NCBI GenBank assembly: GCA_028717465.1
Contig: JAQUNS010000066.1
Coordinates: forward strand, 1 to 5,201
Source: Candidatus Omnitrophota bacterium
GTDB lineage: Bacteria > Omnitrophota > Gorgyraeia > Kaelpiales > Kaelpiaceae
Length of the DNA stretch: 5,201 nucleotides
Direction of reading: 5' to 3'
The position numbers were made by a program, and so were the translations under genes. Numbering within the stretch: the stretch's first letter is position 1; each line of letters begins with the position of its first letter. A model generated the notes under the pieces. The model made no database searches. It saw nothing but the letters and a program-made list of their open reading frames with translations, and was not told the DNA's origin. Positions 1 through 5,201 of the stretch are shown here, one piece after another.

Positions 1-387
1 GGGGAAGTTATAGTAGGCAAAAATTCCCCTCTTATGCATGCAGCATCCAGCGTTGTTCTTAACGCCGTTAAATCTTTAACTTCTATACCGGACAATATTC
101 ACTTATTGTCCCCCAATATTATAGAGACGATCAAAAGTTTTAAAAAAAATATTATGGATGTTAAATCTGCTAATTTGAACCTGGAGGAGACTCTGATTGC
201 TTTGAGTATAAGCGCTGCAACCAATCCAGCTGCTCAGTCTGCCGTTGAAAAATTAAAAGAGCTAAAAGGCTGCGAGATTCATATTACATATATGCCGACT
301 GCCGGAGATGAATCGGGATTGAGATCTTTAGCGCTCAATCTGACAAGCGATGCCAATTTTTCGCCTCACAGCCTTTACCTGGTTTAA
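1..387 (+). CDS. UPF0371 / DUF1846 family protein, C-terminal part (5' end outside window)
   Basis: The frame is open from base 1 and ends at TAA 385-387, giving 128 residues of a longer protein; members of this family are usually near 500 residues, so roughly the last quarter is present. The fragment starts inside a GEVIVGKNSPLMHAASS segment, and the ATG at 34 is an internal methionine rather than a start. Recognisable family features are a SPLxxAxSxxxLNAxK segment, a LLSPxIIETI segment, the strongly conserved LNLEExLIALSISAATNPAAQ block (about residues 60-80 of the fragment) and a following LKGCEIH motif. The biochemical role of the family is not established, as far as I know. It ends four bases before kdsA, so it is probably cotranscribed with the Kdo genes, but I know of no functional link to Kdo. 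The family call rests on remembered motifs, not on a search. Confidence 0.82.
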   Translation, partial: GEVIVGKNSPLMHAASSVVLNAVKSLTSIPDNIHLLSPNIIETIKSFKKNIMDVKSANLNLEETLIALSISAATNPAAQSAVEKLKELKGCEIHITYMPTAGDESGLRSLALNLTSDANFSPHSLYLV

Positions 388-391
388 AGAT

Positions 392-1213
392 ATGAAAGAG
401 AGAAAGATAAAAATAGCCGATATTACAGTGGGGGAAAAACATCCCTTGCTGTTTATTCTAGGCCCATGCGTAATTGAAAGTTATGAATCACTCCTTGAAA
501 ATGCAAAGTCAATTAAACAGGCAGCCGAAAAAGAAAAAATAAATTTTATCTTCAAGGCCAGCTATGACAAGGCCAATAGAACATCTTTAAGGTCTTTTCG
601 CGGGCCTGGATTTAAAGAAGGCCTGGCTATGCTCGCTCAGATAAAAAAGACGCTGGGCATTCCGGTTACTTCCGATATCCACAGTTCTCAGGAGGCAGGT
701 CCGGCCGCTAAGGTCTTGGACATGATTCAGATTCCTGCCTTATTATGCAGGCAGACCGATATAATCACAGCTGCTGCTGAAACAAAAAAGCCGGTCAATA
801 TAAAAAAGGGCCAATTCATGGCGCCTTGGGACATGATAAAGGCGGCTGAGAAGGCATACCGGGCCGGCAATGATAATATTTGTGTTACCGAAAGAGGCAG
901 CTCTTTCGGATATAACTGTTTAATAAATGATTTCCGGTCAATTCCCAGAATGCAGGAAGACAATCTCATAGTTATATTTGATGCTACTCACAGTGTTCAG
1001 ATTCCTTCTGAAGGCGTCCAAAGCGGCGGAGAGAGCAGGTATGTTTCCCATTTAGCCAGAGCGGCGGTTGCGGCAGGATGTGACGGGTTATTTATGGAAG
1101 TACATACTGCGCCTGAACATGCTCTTTCGGATGCTAAATCCATGATAGACTTAAAACAGCTTGCTAAGATAATTGATCTGGCAAAAAAAATAAAGGAGTC
1201 GATAGTTGGATAA
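392..1213 (+). CDS. kdsA: 3-deoxy-8-phosphooctulonate synthase (Kdo-8-phosphate synthase), metal-dependent type
   Basis: This cytoplasmic enzyme condenses phosphoenolpyruvate with D-arabinose 5-phosphate to Kdo-8-phosphate, the committed step of Kdo synthesis. It has 273 residues, within the usual 265-285 range. Motifs in order are GPCVIES (24-30), KASYDKANRTS, QIPALLCRQTD, KKGQFMAPWD, TERGSSFGYN, FDATHSVQ (H200), CDGLFMEVH (E236) and ALSDAKS (D247). Cys26, His200, Glu236 and Asp247 match the four metal ligands of the Aquifex-type enzyme (C11, H185, E222, D233) in order and nearly in spacing. Metal-independent enzymes such as that of E. coli have Asn in place of the Cys. I chose ATG 392 because MKERKIKIADITVG aligns with the N-terminus of E. 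coli KdsA; an ATG at 350 would add 14 residues lying inside the preceding gene. No strong Shine-Dalgarno is visible, so translation is probably coupled to the UPF0371 gene four bases upstream. Confidence 0.97.
   Translation: MKERKIKIADITVGEKHPLLFILGPCVIESYESLLENAKSIKQAAEKEKINFIFKASYDKANRTSLRSFRGPGFKEGLAMLAQIKKTLGIPVTSDIHSSQEAGPAAKVLDMIQIPALLCRQTDIITAAAETKKPVNIKKGQFMAPWDMIKAAEKAYRAGNDNICVTERGSSFGYNCLINDFRSIPRMQEDNLIVIFDATHSVQIPSEGVQSGGESRYVSHLARAAVAAGCDGLFMEVHTAPEHALSDAKSMIDLKQLAKIIDLAKKIKESIVG
1192..1198 (+). promoter_or_regulatory. Ribosome binding site of kdsD
   Basis: AAAGGAG is the best Shine-Dalgarno match in the window. It lies inside the last codons of kdsA and leaves seven bases to TTG 1206. 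It decides the kdsD start: there is no in-frame ATG near the expected N-terminus, and the kdsD frame carries a TAA stop at 1191-1193 just upstream, so TTG 1206 is the plausible initiation codon. Confidence 0.85.
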
Positions 1214-2171
1214 AGATAAAATTTTAAAAAGAATTAATGATATTCTGAAAATAGAGAGCAGTGCTATAAGCGGTTTAAAAGTTACCCGGGACTACATAGA
1301 CGCAATTGAATTGCTCCTTAATTGTAAAGGCAGGGTTGTGGTTACCGGTATGGGTAAACCCGGAATTATTGCCCAGAAGATTTCTGCTACGATGTCTTCA
1401 ACCGGTACTCCCAGTCTTTGGCTGCATCCTGCTGAAGCTGTGCATGGAGATTTAGGAAAAGTAACCGGCCAGGATGTTGTGATAGCTATTTCCAACAGCG
1501 GAGAGACCGACGAAATCAAAAATCTGCTTCCGACGATAAAAAGAATAGGGGCCAAGCTTATTGCTATAACAGGAAATATTAAATCTACTCTGGCCAAAGA
1601 GAGCGATGCTGTGATAGATGCCAAAGTTGACAAAGAGGCCTGCCCTTTCAATCTGGCTCCTACCGCCAGTACTACTGCTATGCTTGCGATAGGCGATGTT
1701 CTGGCGATAGTGCTGTTTGAGCTGAAAGGTTTTAATGAGGATGACTATGCATTTTACCATCCAGCCGGAGTTTTAGGAAAAAAACTGCTTTTAAGAGTGG
1801 ACGATGTGATGCGTAAAGGCAATGATCATCCTGTGGCAGGAGAGGATGATTTGGTTAAAGATGTCCTGGTAAAGATAACCAAATCCCGTGCCGGATCTGC
1901 GACTATAGTAAACCGGGAAAAAAAACTGGTCGGAATATTTACCGACGGCGATCTCAGGCGCTGGTTAGGCAAAGAAGGCAATATTTTGGATAAAAAAGTT
2001 TCTTCTGTTATGACTAAATCTCCCAAAACAATCAGCTCCGGATCTTTAGCCGCTGAGGCTGCCAAAATAATGCAGGGTTTTAGCATAGATGAACTTCCTG
2101 TTGTTGATGAAAACTATTTTCCTTTAGGGCTTATCGACATTCAGGATTTATTGAAAGCGGGTATAGCCTGA
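1206..2171 (+). CDS. kdsD: D-arabinose-5-phosphate isomerase (SIS domain plus two CBS domains)
   Basis: The enzyme interconverts D-ribulose 5-phosphate and D-arabinose 5-phosphate, supplying the substrate of KdsA. At 321 residues it is close to E. coli KdsD (328). The N-terminal SIS domain (about 30-185) carries VVVTGMGKPG, STGTPSLWLHPAEAVHGDLG and VVIAISNSGETDEI. Lys51, His80, Glu103 and His185 correspond to catalytic-site residues K59, H88, E111 and H193 of the E. coli enzyme at a constant offset of eight, so the protein looks fully active. Two CBS domains follow, beginning near DDVMRKG (about 200) and SSVMTKS (about 265); both kinds of domain are usual in this family. The start is TTG with a strong ribosome binding site. 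The gene overlaps the end of kdsA by eight bases and its TGA stop shares one base with the kdsC ATG, which points to translational coupling. GutQ-type paralogues have the same architecture, but the kdsA/kdsC context favours kdsD. Confidence 0.95.
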   Translation: MDKDKILKRINDILKIESSAISGLKVTRDYIDAIELLLNCKGRVVVTGMGKPGIIAQKISATMSSTGTPSLWLHPAEAVHGDLGKVTGQDVVIAISNSGETDEIKNLLPTIKRIGAKLIAITGNIKSTLAKESDAVIDAKVDKEACPFNLAPTASTTAMLAIGDVLAIVLFELKGFNEDDYAFYHPAGVLGKKLLLRVDDVMRKGNDHPVAGEDDLVKDVLVKITKSRAGSATIVNREKKLVGIFTDGDLRRWLGKEGNILDKKVSSVMTKSPKTISSGSLAAEAAKIMQGFSIDELPVVDENYFPLGLIDIQDLLKAGIA

Positions 2172-2698
2172 TGGTTGATGAAAACGTATCTCTAAAAACT
2201 AAAAATATAAAGCTTTTGATTTTAGACGCCGACGGCGTGCTTACGGACGGTAAGATTTATTACGGCAGTTACGGCGACGAACTAAAAGCTTTTGACGTTA
2301 AAGACGGCCTGGGCTTAAATATCTGGAACAAAGCCGGTTATCTATCCTGCATACTTACGGCCAAAAGATCGCCGCTTTTACGCAGGCGGGCAAAGCATGT
2401 TAAAATTATGAAAGTCTATCAGAACGCTTACCGAAAGATAGATATATACAACAGACTGAAGAGAAGATACAAGCTTAATGACGAAAACATCTGCTTTATC
2501 GGAGACGATCTGATAGATATAGCGGTTTTGAAAAGGTGCGGGTTCTCTGTTACTGTGCCCGGTGCTCCTGAAGAGGTTAAGTCCCAGGCAGATTACGTTA
2601 CTGAAAATAAAGGCGGTGACGGGGCAGTAAGAGAGGTAATAGAGTTGATTTTAAAATCTCAAAATTTATGGCAGGGTTTAGTGCAGAGTTTTGGCTGA
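2171..2698 (+). CDS. kdsC: 3-deoxy-D-manno-octulosonate 8-phosphate phosphatase (HAD superfamily, KdsC)
   Basis: This cytoplasmic phosphatase hydrolyses Kdo-8-phosphate to Kdo, which KdsB (not in this window) would then activate with CTP. It has 175 residues, as expected for the capless, tetrameric KdsC-type HAD enzymes. The HAD motifs are: motif I LDADGVLTDG with nucleophile Asp19 and acid/base Asp21; motif II at Thr63 (ILTAKRSP, where most relatives read TGRxS); motif III at Lys89 in VYQNAYRK; and motif IV CFIGDDLID with Asp112 and Asp113. The C-terminal GGDGAVREVIELIL followed by a tail with a tryptophan is typical. The ATG overlaps the kdsD stop (TGATG), so translation is probably coupled; only a weak purine-rich stretch precedes it. 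Gene order kdsA-kdsD-kdsC supports KdsC over other small HAD phosphatases. Confidence 0.95.
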   Translation: MVDENVSLKTKNIKLLILDADGVLTDGKIYYGSYGDELKAFDVKDGLGLNIWNKAGYLSCILTAKRSPLLRRRAKHVKIMKVYQNAYRKIDIYNRLKRRYKLNDENICFIGDDLIDIAVLKRCGFSVTVPGAPEEVKSQADYVTENKGGDGAVREVIELILKSQNLWQGLVQSFG

Positions 2699-2718
2699 TA
2701 ATTCTATATCTGTAGGCT

Positions 2719-3321
2719 ATGATTAACCAGAAAGAGGATTGGCATATCCACAGTTCCTACTCCAGGGATTCTAAGACTTCACCCGAGAGCATCGTCGATA
2801 CGGCTCTAAAAAGAGGCCTGAAAAAAATATGCGTTTTGGATCACAATACTATAGAAGGCGGCTTTAAAGCCAGGGAGTATGCCAAAGGCAAAGATATTGA
2901 AGTTGTTGTAGGTGCTGAAATAAACACAGATAAGGGAGAGATTGCCGGTGTGGGCTTAACAGATGAAATTAAATCCCGCAATCTCTTAGATGTTATAGCT
3001 GAAATAAAAAGCCAGGGCGCCAAAGTTTTTATACCCCATCCTTACGGCAGCATACGCCGGACAAAGAGATGCTATGTTCTGGAAGACGTTGCGCCTTTTT
3101 CCGATTACATAGAGTTTTATAACGGAAGAAGTTTTTTTAATTTTAACAGAAGAAAGACCAGGAGATTAATCAAAGATTTTAACCTTATTCCTGTTTCAGG
3201 CAGCGATGCCCATTTTGCTTTTGAGATAGGCAATCTAAGCCCGAGATTTTTATATAAAGGTGTTGCAGGTTTCTTTTTAACCGGAATTTTAAATCTGTTT
3301 TTTTTCAGGATAAAGAGATAA
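2719..3321 (+). CDS. PHP-domain metal-dependent hydrolase, substrate unknown
   Basis: This 200-residue protein is a stand-alone PHP (polymerase and histidinol phosphatase) domain. Likely metal-site residues are visible in the usual order: DWHIHSSYSRDS (His9, His11, Asp17), LDHNT (Asp41, His42), GAEI (Glu67), IPHP (His107) and GSDAH (Asp163, His165), with the family's IExYNGR segment at 131-137. PHP enzymes cleave phosphoester bonds; relatives include the TrpH/YciV nuclease and histidinol phosphatases, but this short form cannot be assigned to either. The last 18 or so residues are unusually hydrophobic (GFFLTGILNLFFF, then RIKR). The ATG lies 20 bases after kdsC and has no convincing Shine-Dalgarno (only AGG two bases away), so the start is less certain than the domain. 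A T8 run at 3298-3305 sits seven codons before the end. No role in Kdo metabolism can be inferred beyond cotranscription. Confidence 0.88.
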   Translation: MINQKEDWHIHSSYSRDSKTSPESIVDTALKRGLKKICVLDHNTIEGGFKAREYAKGKDIEVVVGAEINTDKGEIAGVGLTDEIKSRNLLDVIAEIKSQGAKVFIPHPYGSIRRTKRCYVLEDVAPFSDYIEFYNGRSFFNFNRRKTRRLIKDFNLIPVSGSDAHFAFEIGNLSPRFLYKGVAGFFLTGILNLFFFRIKR

Positions 3322-3323
3322 GA

Positions 3324-3812
3324 ATGAAAGCCCTGATAGCATATTATTCCTTTAGCGGCAATACGCATAGAGCGGCACAGTCAATAACCGATTTTTTAAA
3401 AGCTAAAAATATCTGTTCTGACATTGCCAGGCTGAAACCGGAAAGAGAGCCTGAAAAATTTATCCACCAGGCCTTGGATGCTTTTATGGCTAAAAAAGCA
3501 AAGGTATCTTTGGATTGTTTTGTGGATTTGTCAGGATATGATTTAATATTTTTAGGCACGCCTGTCTGGGCTTTTGCTCCGGCTCCGGCACTAAGAGATT
3601 TCATATCTAGATCAGACAGTTTTCATTCTAAGCCGGTATGCCTCTTTGCAACTTACGGCAGCGGACTGGGCAAGGATAGATGCTTGGATAAGATGGAGAA
3701 GTTGGTAAGAGCCAAAAACGGCAATGTCGTATCAAAGATTTTAATCTCCGACAAAAAAGTTAAAGACCCAGATTATTTGCAAGAACTGTTTTCTAAAAAG
3801 ATAACTATTTAG
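3324..3812 (+). CDS. Flavodoxin-like FMN-binding protein
   Basis: This is a 162-residue protein with the flavodoxin fold and no membrane segment. An N-terminal strand runs into the phosphate-binding loop YYSFSGNT (residues 7-14, matching the S/T-x-S/T-G-N-T pattern that holds the FMN phosphate). It is followed by DLIFLGTPVWAFAPAPALRDFI (about 73-94) and LFATYGSG (107-114), the positions where flavodoxins and related quinone reductases contact the isoalloxazine ring. It probably binds FMN and acts as an electron carrier or small reductase; partner and substrate are unknown. It starts two bases after the PHP stop with AAAGAG (3312-3317) six bases ahead of the ATG, inside the PHP gene, so the two are very likely translated from one message. 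No Kdo or LPS step is known to need it, so its place here may be simple operon hitch-hiking. Confidence 0.85.
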   Translation: MKALIAYYSFSGNTHRAAQSITDFLKAKNICSDIARLKPEREPEKFIHQALDAFMAKKAKVSLDCFVDLSGYDLIFLGTPVWAFAPAPALRDFISRSDSFHSKPVCLFATYGSGLGKDRCLDKMEKLVRAKNGNVVSKILISDKKVKDPDYLQELFSKKITI

Positions 3813-3821
3813 GTGTTTTCT

Positions 3822-3855
3822 ACAGAGATCTGTAAACAATCTGTGAAATCTGTGT
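3822..3855 (+). repeat. Short TCTGTG-type tandem repeat with a small inverted repeat, between the flavodoxin gene and manC
   Basis: ATCTGT occurs three times, at 3828, 3839 and 3848. The last two belong to perfect AATCTGTG octamers one base apart (3838-3845 and 3847-3854), a nine-base period. The first overlaps ACAGAGATCTGT (3822-3833), whose ends ACAGA and TCTGT are complementary around two bases. On the other strand the array reads ACACAGATTTCACAGATT, a wording I recall as a recurrent intergenic sequence in many unrelated bacterial genomes; that recollection is unverified. It is too weak and lacks the T-tract to be an intrinsic terminator. Confidence 0.6.
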
Positions 3856-3861
3856 TAATTT

Positions 3862-3866
3862 AAGGG
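3862..3866 (+). promoter_or_regulatory. Ribosome binding site of manC
   Basis: AAGGG lies nine bases before ATG 3876, an acceptable Shine-Dalgarno spacing. It is only one base from the out-of-frame ATG at 3868, so it supports 3876 as the start. This agrees with the family N-terminus MKIxILAGGSGTRLWP. Confidence 0.6.
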
Positions 3867-3875
3867 TATGAAAAC

Positions 3876-5201
3876 ATGAAGATTGCGATTTTAGCCGGCG
3901 GAAGCGGAACAAGGCTCTGGCCAATGTCCCGGCCGACATATCCCAAGCAGTTTATCAGGGTAAATTCAGAGCACTCTTTCTTTCAAAGCACCATATTAAG
4001 GTGCCTGAACGGATTTAAAATGCAAGATTTAATAATATCGGCGCACCAGGATTACAAATTCCATGTTATATCCGATATAATCAAGATAAATCCGTCTAAT
4101 AAACTTCCGGATTTAATATTTGAGCCCGAGATTAGAAACACTTACGGGGCTTTGCTTGGCATATTAAATTTTTCTTTAAACAGATTAAAATTAGACCAAA
4201 GAGAAATTATAACACTGCTTCCTTCCGACCATATGATAGACCCGGCTGACAAATTTAATGCTGTTATTAAATCTGCCGAGAAATATGCCCGTAAGGGCCA
4301 GATCGTAATATTCGGTATAGAGGCCAGATACGGGAATACCGGTTACGGGTATATTAAGACTAAAAAAGCTGGGGGCGGAGCGCTCCGGGTTGAGAATTTT
4401 ATCGAGAAGCCGTCTAAAGATAAGGTTGAACAGCTGATATCTGAGAAAGGATGTTTTTGGAATTCCGGGATGTTCTGTTTTGAAATCAAAACTATGGTTG
4501 AAGAGATAAAAAAGCATATGCCTGATAGCGCAGGCTATCTGGACATGGATTTTGAAGATTTTATGAACAAGTTTGAAAACCTGCCTGCGATATCAATAGA
4601 TAATGCAATTATTGAAAAGACAGATAAACTCTGCCTGATACCTATGCCGGATTTAAATTGGAGCGATATAGGCTCTTTTGAGGCTCTTTACGAGATTATG
4701 GATAAAGACAGCGCCCAAAATGTGCTTTTAGGAGATGTGGTTGCACAAGATACCAGAGGTTCTTTTCTATCCAGCAGAAAAAGGCTTATCTCTGCCATAG
4801 GCCTGAAGGATATGCTTGTTATAGAGACAGAGGATGCTATCTTGATCTGCCCAAGGTCAGAATCGCAAAGAGTAAAAGATCTTGTCCTGAGAATGAAAGC
4901 AGAGAACCGAAAACAGGTCTTTGAGCACGCTACACATTACAGGCCCTGGGGCAGCTTTAGCATACTGGAGGAAGATGAGGGCTATAAAATAAAACATGTT
5001 TTTGTAAATCCCAAAGAGAGATTAAGCCTGCAGCTTCATAACAGAAGAAGCGAGCACTGGGTAGTCATAAAAGGCAAGGCCAAAGTTACGATAGGCGAGA
5101 AAATATTAACAGTAAAAGAGAACGAAAGCATCTATGTGCCTTGCAATACCAAGCATAGCCTAGAGAACCCCCAGGATGATATTTTAGAGATTGTGGAGGT
5201 T
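3876..5201 (+). CDS. manC: Mannose-1-phosphate guanylyltransferase / mannose-6-phosphate isomerase (type II, bifunctional), C-terminus cut by window end
   Basis: The family makes GDP-mannose from mannose 1-phosphate and GTP, and many members also isomerise fructose 6-phosphate to mannose 6-phosphate. The frame is open for 442 codons to the window edge; relatives run about 450-480, so only the extreme C-terminus is missing. The nucleotidyltransferase domain (about 1-285) shows GGSGTRLWPMSR (8-19), PKQF (23-26), EPEIRNT (83-89), LPSDH (115-119), TGYGYI (155-160), FIEKP (175-179), WNSGMF (195-200) and WSDIGS (262-267). The C-terminal cupin isomerase domain begins near RPWGSF (356) and has QLHNRRSEHW (386-395), with the Q-x-H-x4-E metal pattern Gln386, His388, Glu393, and later His427 in VPCNTKHSLENP. 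ATG 3876 gives the canonical N-terminus. The product would feed O-antigen, capsule or exopolysaccharide synthesis. The 63-base gap upstream could hold a promoter, but I cannot identify one. Confidence 0.95.
   Translation, partial: MKIAILAGGSGTRLWPMSRPTYPKQFIRVNSEHSFFQSTILRCLNGFKMQDLIISAHQDYKFHVISDIIKINPSNKLPDLIFEPEIRNTYGALLGILNFSLNRLKLDQREIITLLPSDHMIDPADKFNAVIKSAEKYARKGQIVIFGIEARYGNTGYGYIKTKKAGGGALRVENFIEKPSKDKVEQLISEKGCFWNSGMFCFEIKTMVEEIKKHMPDSAGYLDMDFEDFMNKFENLPAISIDNAIIEKTDKLCLIPMPDLNWSDIGSFEALYEIMDKDSAQNVLLGDVVAQDTRGSFLSSRKRLISAIGLKDMLVIETEDAILICPRSESQRVKDLVLRMKAENRKQVFEHATHYRPWGSFSILEEDEGYKIKHVFVNPKERLSLQLHNRRSEHWVVIKGKAKVTIGEKILTVKENESIYVPCNTKHSLENPQDDILEIVEV

Noticed and set aside
350..391. 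Extended kdsA start at ATG 350
   Set aside because: The extra 14 residues lie inside the UPF0371 coding sequence and are unlike any KdsA N-terminus; ATG 392 aligns with E. coli KdsA from residue 1.
1183..1193. A8 run at the end of kdsA as a frameshift site leading into kdsD
   Set aside because: The kdsD frame has a TAA stop at 1191-1193 directly after the run, so slippage there could not produce a kdsA-kdsD fusion.
1292..1760. Antisense open frames opposite kdsD (1292-1651 and 1452-1760)
   Set aside because: They have no recognisable motif, and the + strand encodes a complete SIS-CBS protein with all catalytic residues. The same applies to antisense frames at 727-969, 1826-2086, 2841-3023, 3117-3368, 3344-3604 and 4191-4517.
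3813..3875. Promoter or terminator in the gap before manC
   Set aside because: No convincing -35/-10 pair is visible, and the ACAGA/TCTGT inverted repeat has a two-base loop, five-base arms and no T-tract, so neither call can be supported.
3868..3879. Three-codon micro-ORF (ATG AAA ACA TGA) overlapping the manC start
   Set aside because: AAGGG is only one base from this ATG, too close for initiation, and such short frames are expected by chance; it is more simply an out-of-frame ATG in the leader.
1..5201. CRISPR array, tRNA, rRNA, insertion sequence or phage element
   Set aside because: No regularly spaced repeats, tRNA-like cloverleaf, rRNA signature, transposase motif or terminal inverted repeats were seen, and coding sequence covers almost the whole window.

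Overview
The window reads as a stretch of chromosome from a diderm (LPS-making) bacterium. It is moderately AT-rich and tightly packed, and every supported gene is on the + strand. The evidence for an outer membrane is a contiguous kdsA-kdsD-kdsC set for Kdo, the sugar that links lipid A to the LPS core, followed by a manC-type gene for GDP-mannose. The layout and the presence of a UPF0371/DUF1846 gene would suit an uncultivated lineage such as Omnitrophota, but this is a guess from style; nothing in the window fixes the taxon.

Layout: 1-387 is the 3' end of a UPF0371 (DUF1846) gene. Four bases later kdsA begins (392-1213). It overlaps kdsD (1206-2171, TTG start with a strong Shine-Dalgarno), which shares one base with kdsC (2171-2698). 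After 20 bases comes a small PHP-domain metallohydrolase (2719-3321), and 2 bases later a short flavodoxin-like protein (3324-3812). A 63-base gap follows, carrying short tandem repeats. Then comes a bifunctional mannose-1-phosphate guanylyltransferase/mannose-6-phosphate isomerase (3876 to the window end), cut off just before its C-terminus.

How the genes fit together: KdsD isomerises ribulose 5-phosphate to arabinose 5-phosphate, KdsA condenses that with phosphoenolpyruvate to Kdo-8-phosphate, and KdsC removes the phosphate to give Kdo. KdsB (CMP-Kdo synthetase) is not in the window. ManC supplies GDP-mannose for O-antigen, capsule or exopolysaccharide. The PHP and flavodoxin genes have no assignable pathway. 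The spacing from UPF0371 to the flavodoxin gene suggests one transcription unit; manC may be in the same unit or a new one.

This is mostly an ordinary housekeeping envelope-sugar region and I see no convincing novel system. The points most worth a second look are a T8 run at the end of the PHP gene, where one extra base would fuse it in frame to the flavodoxin gene, and the TCTGTG tandem repeat ahead of manC.
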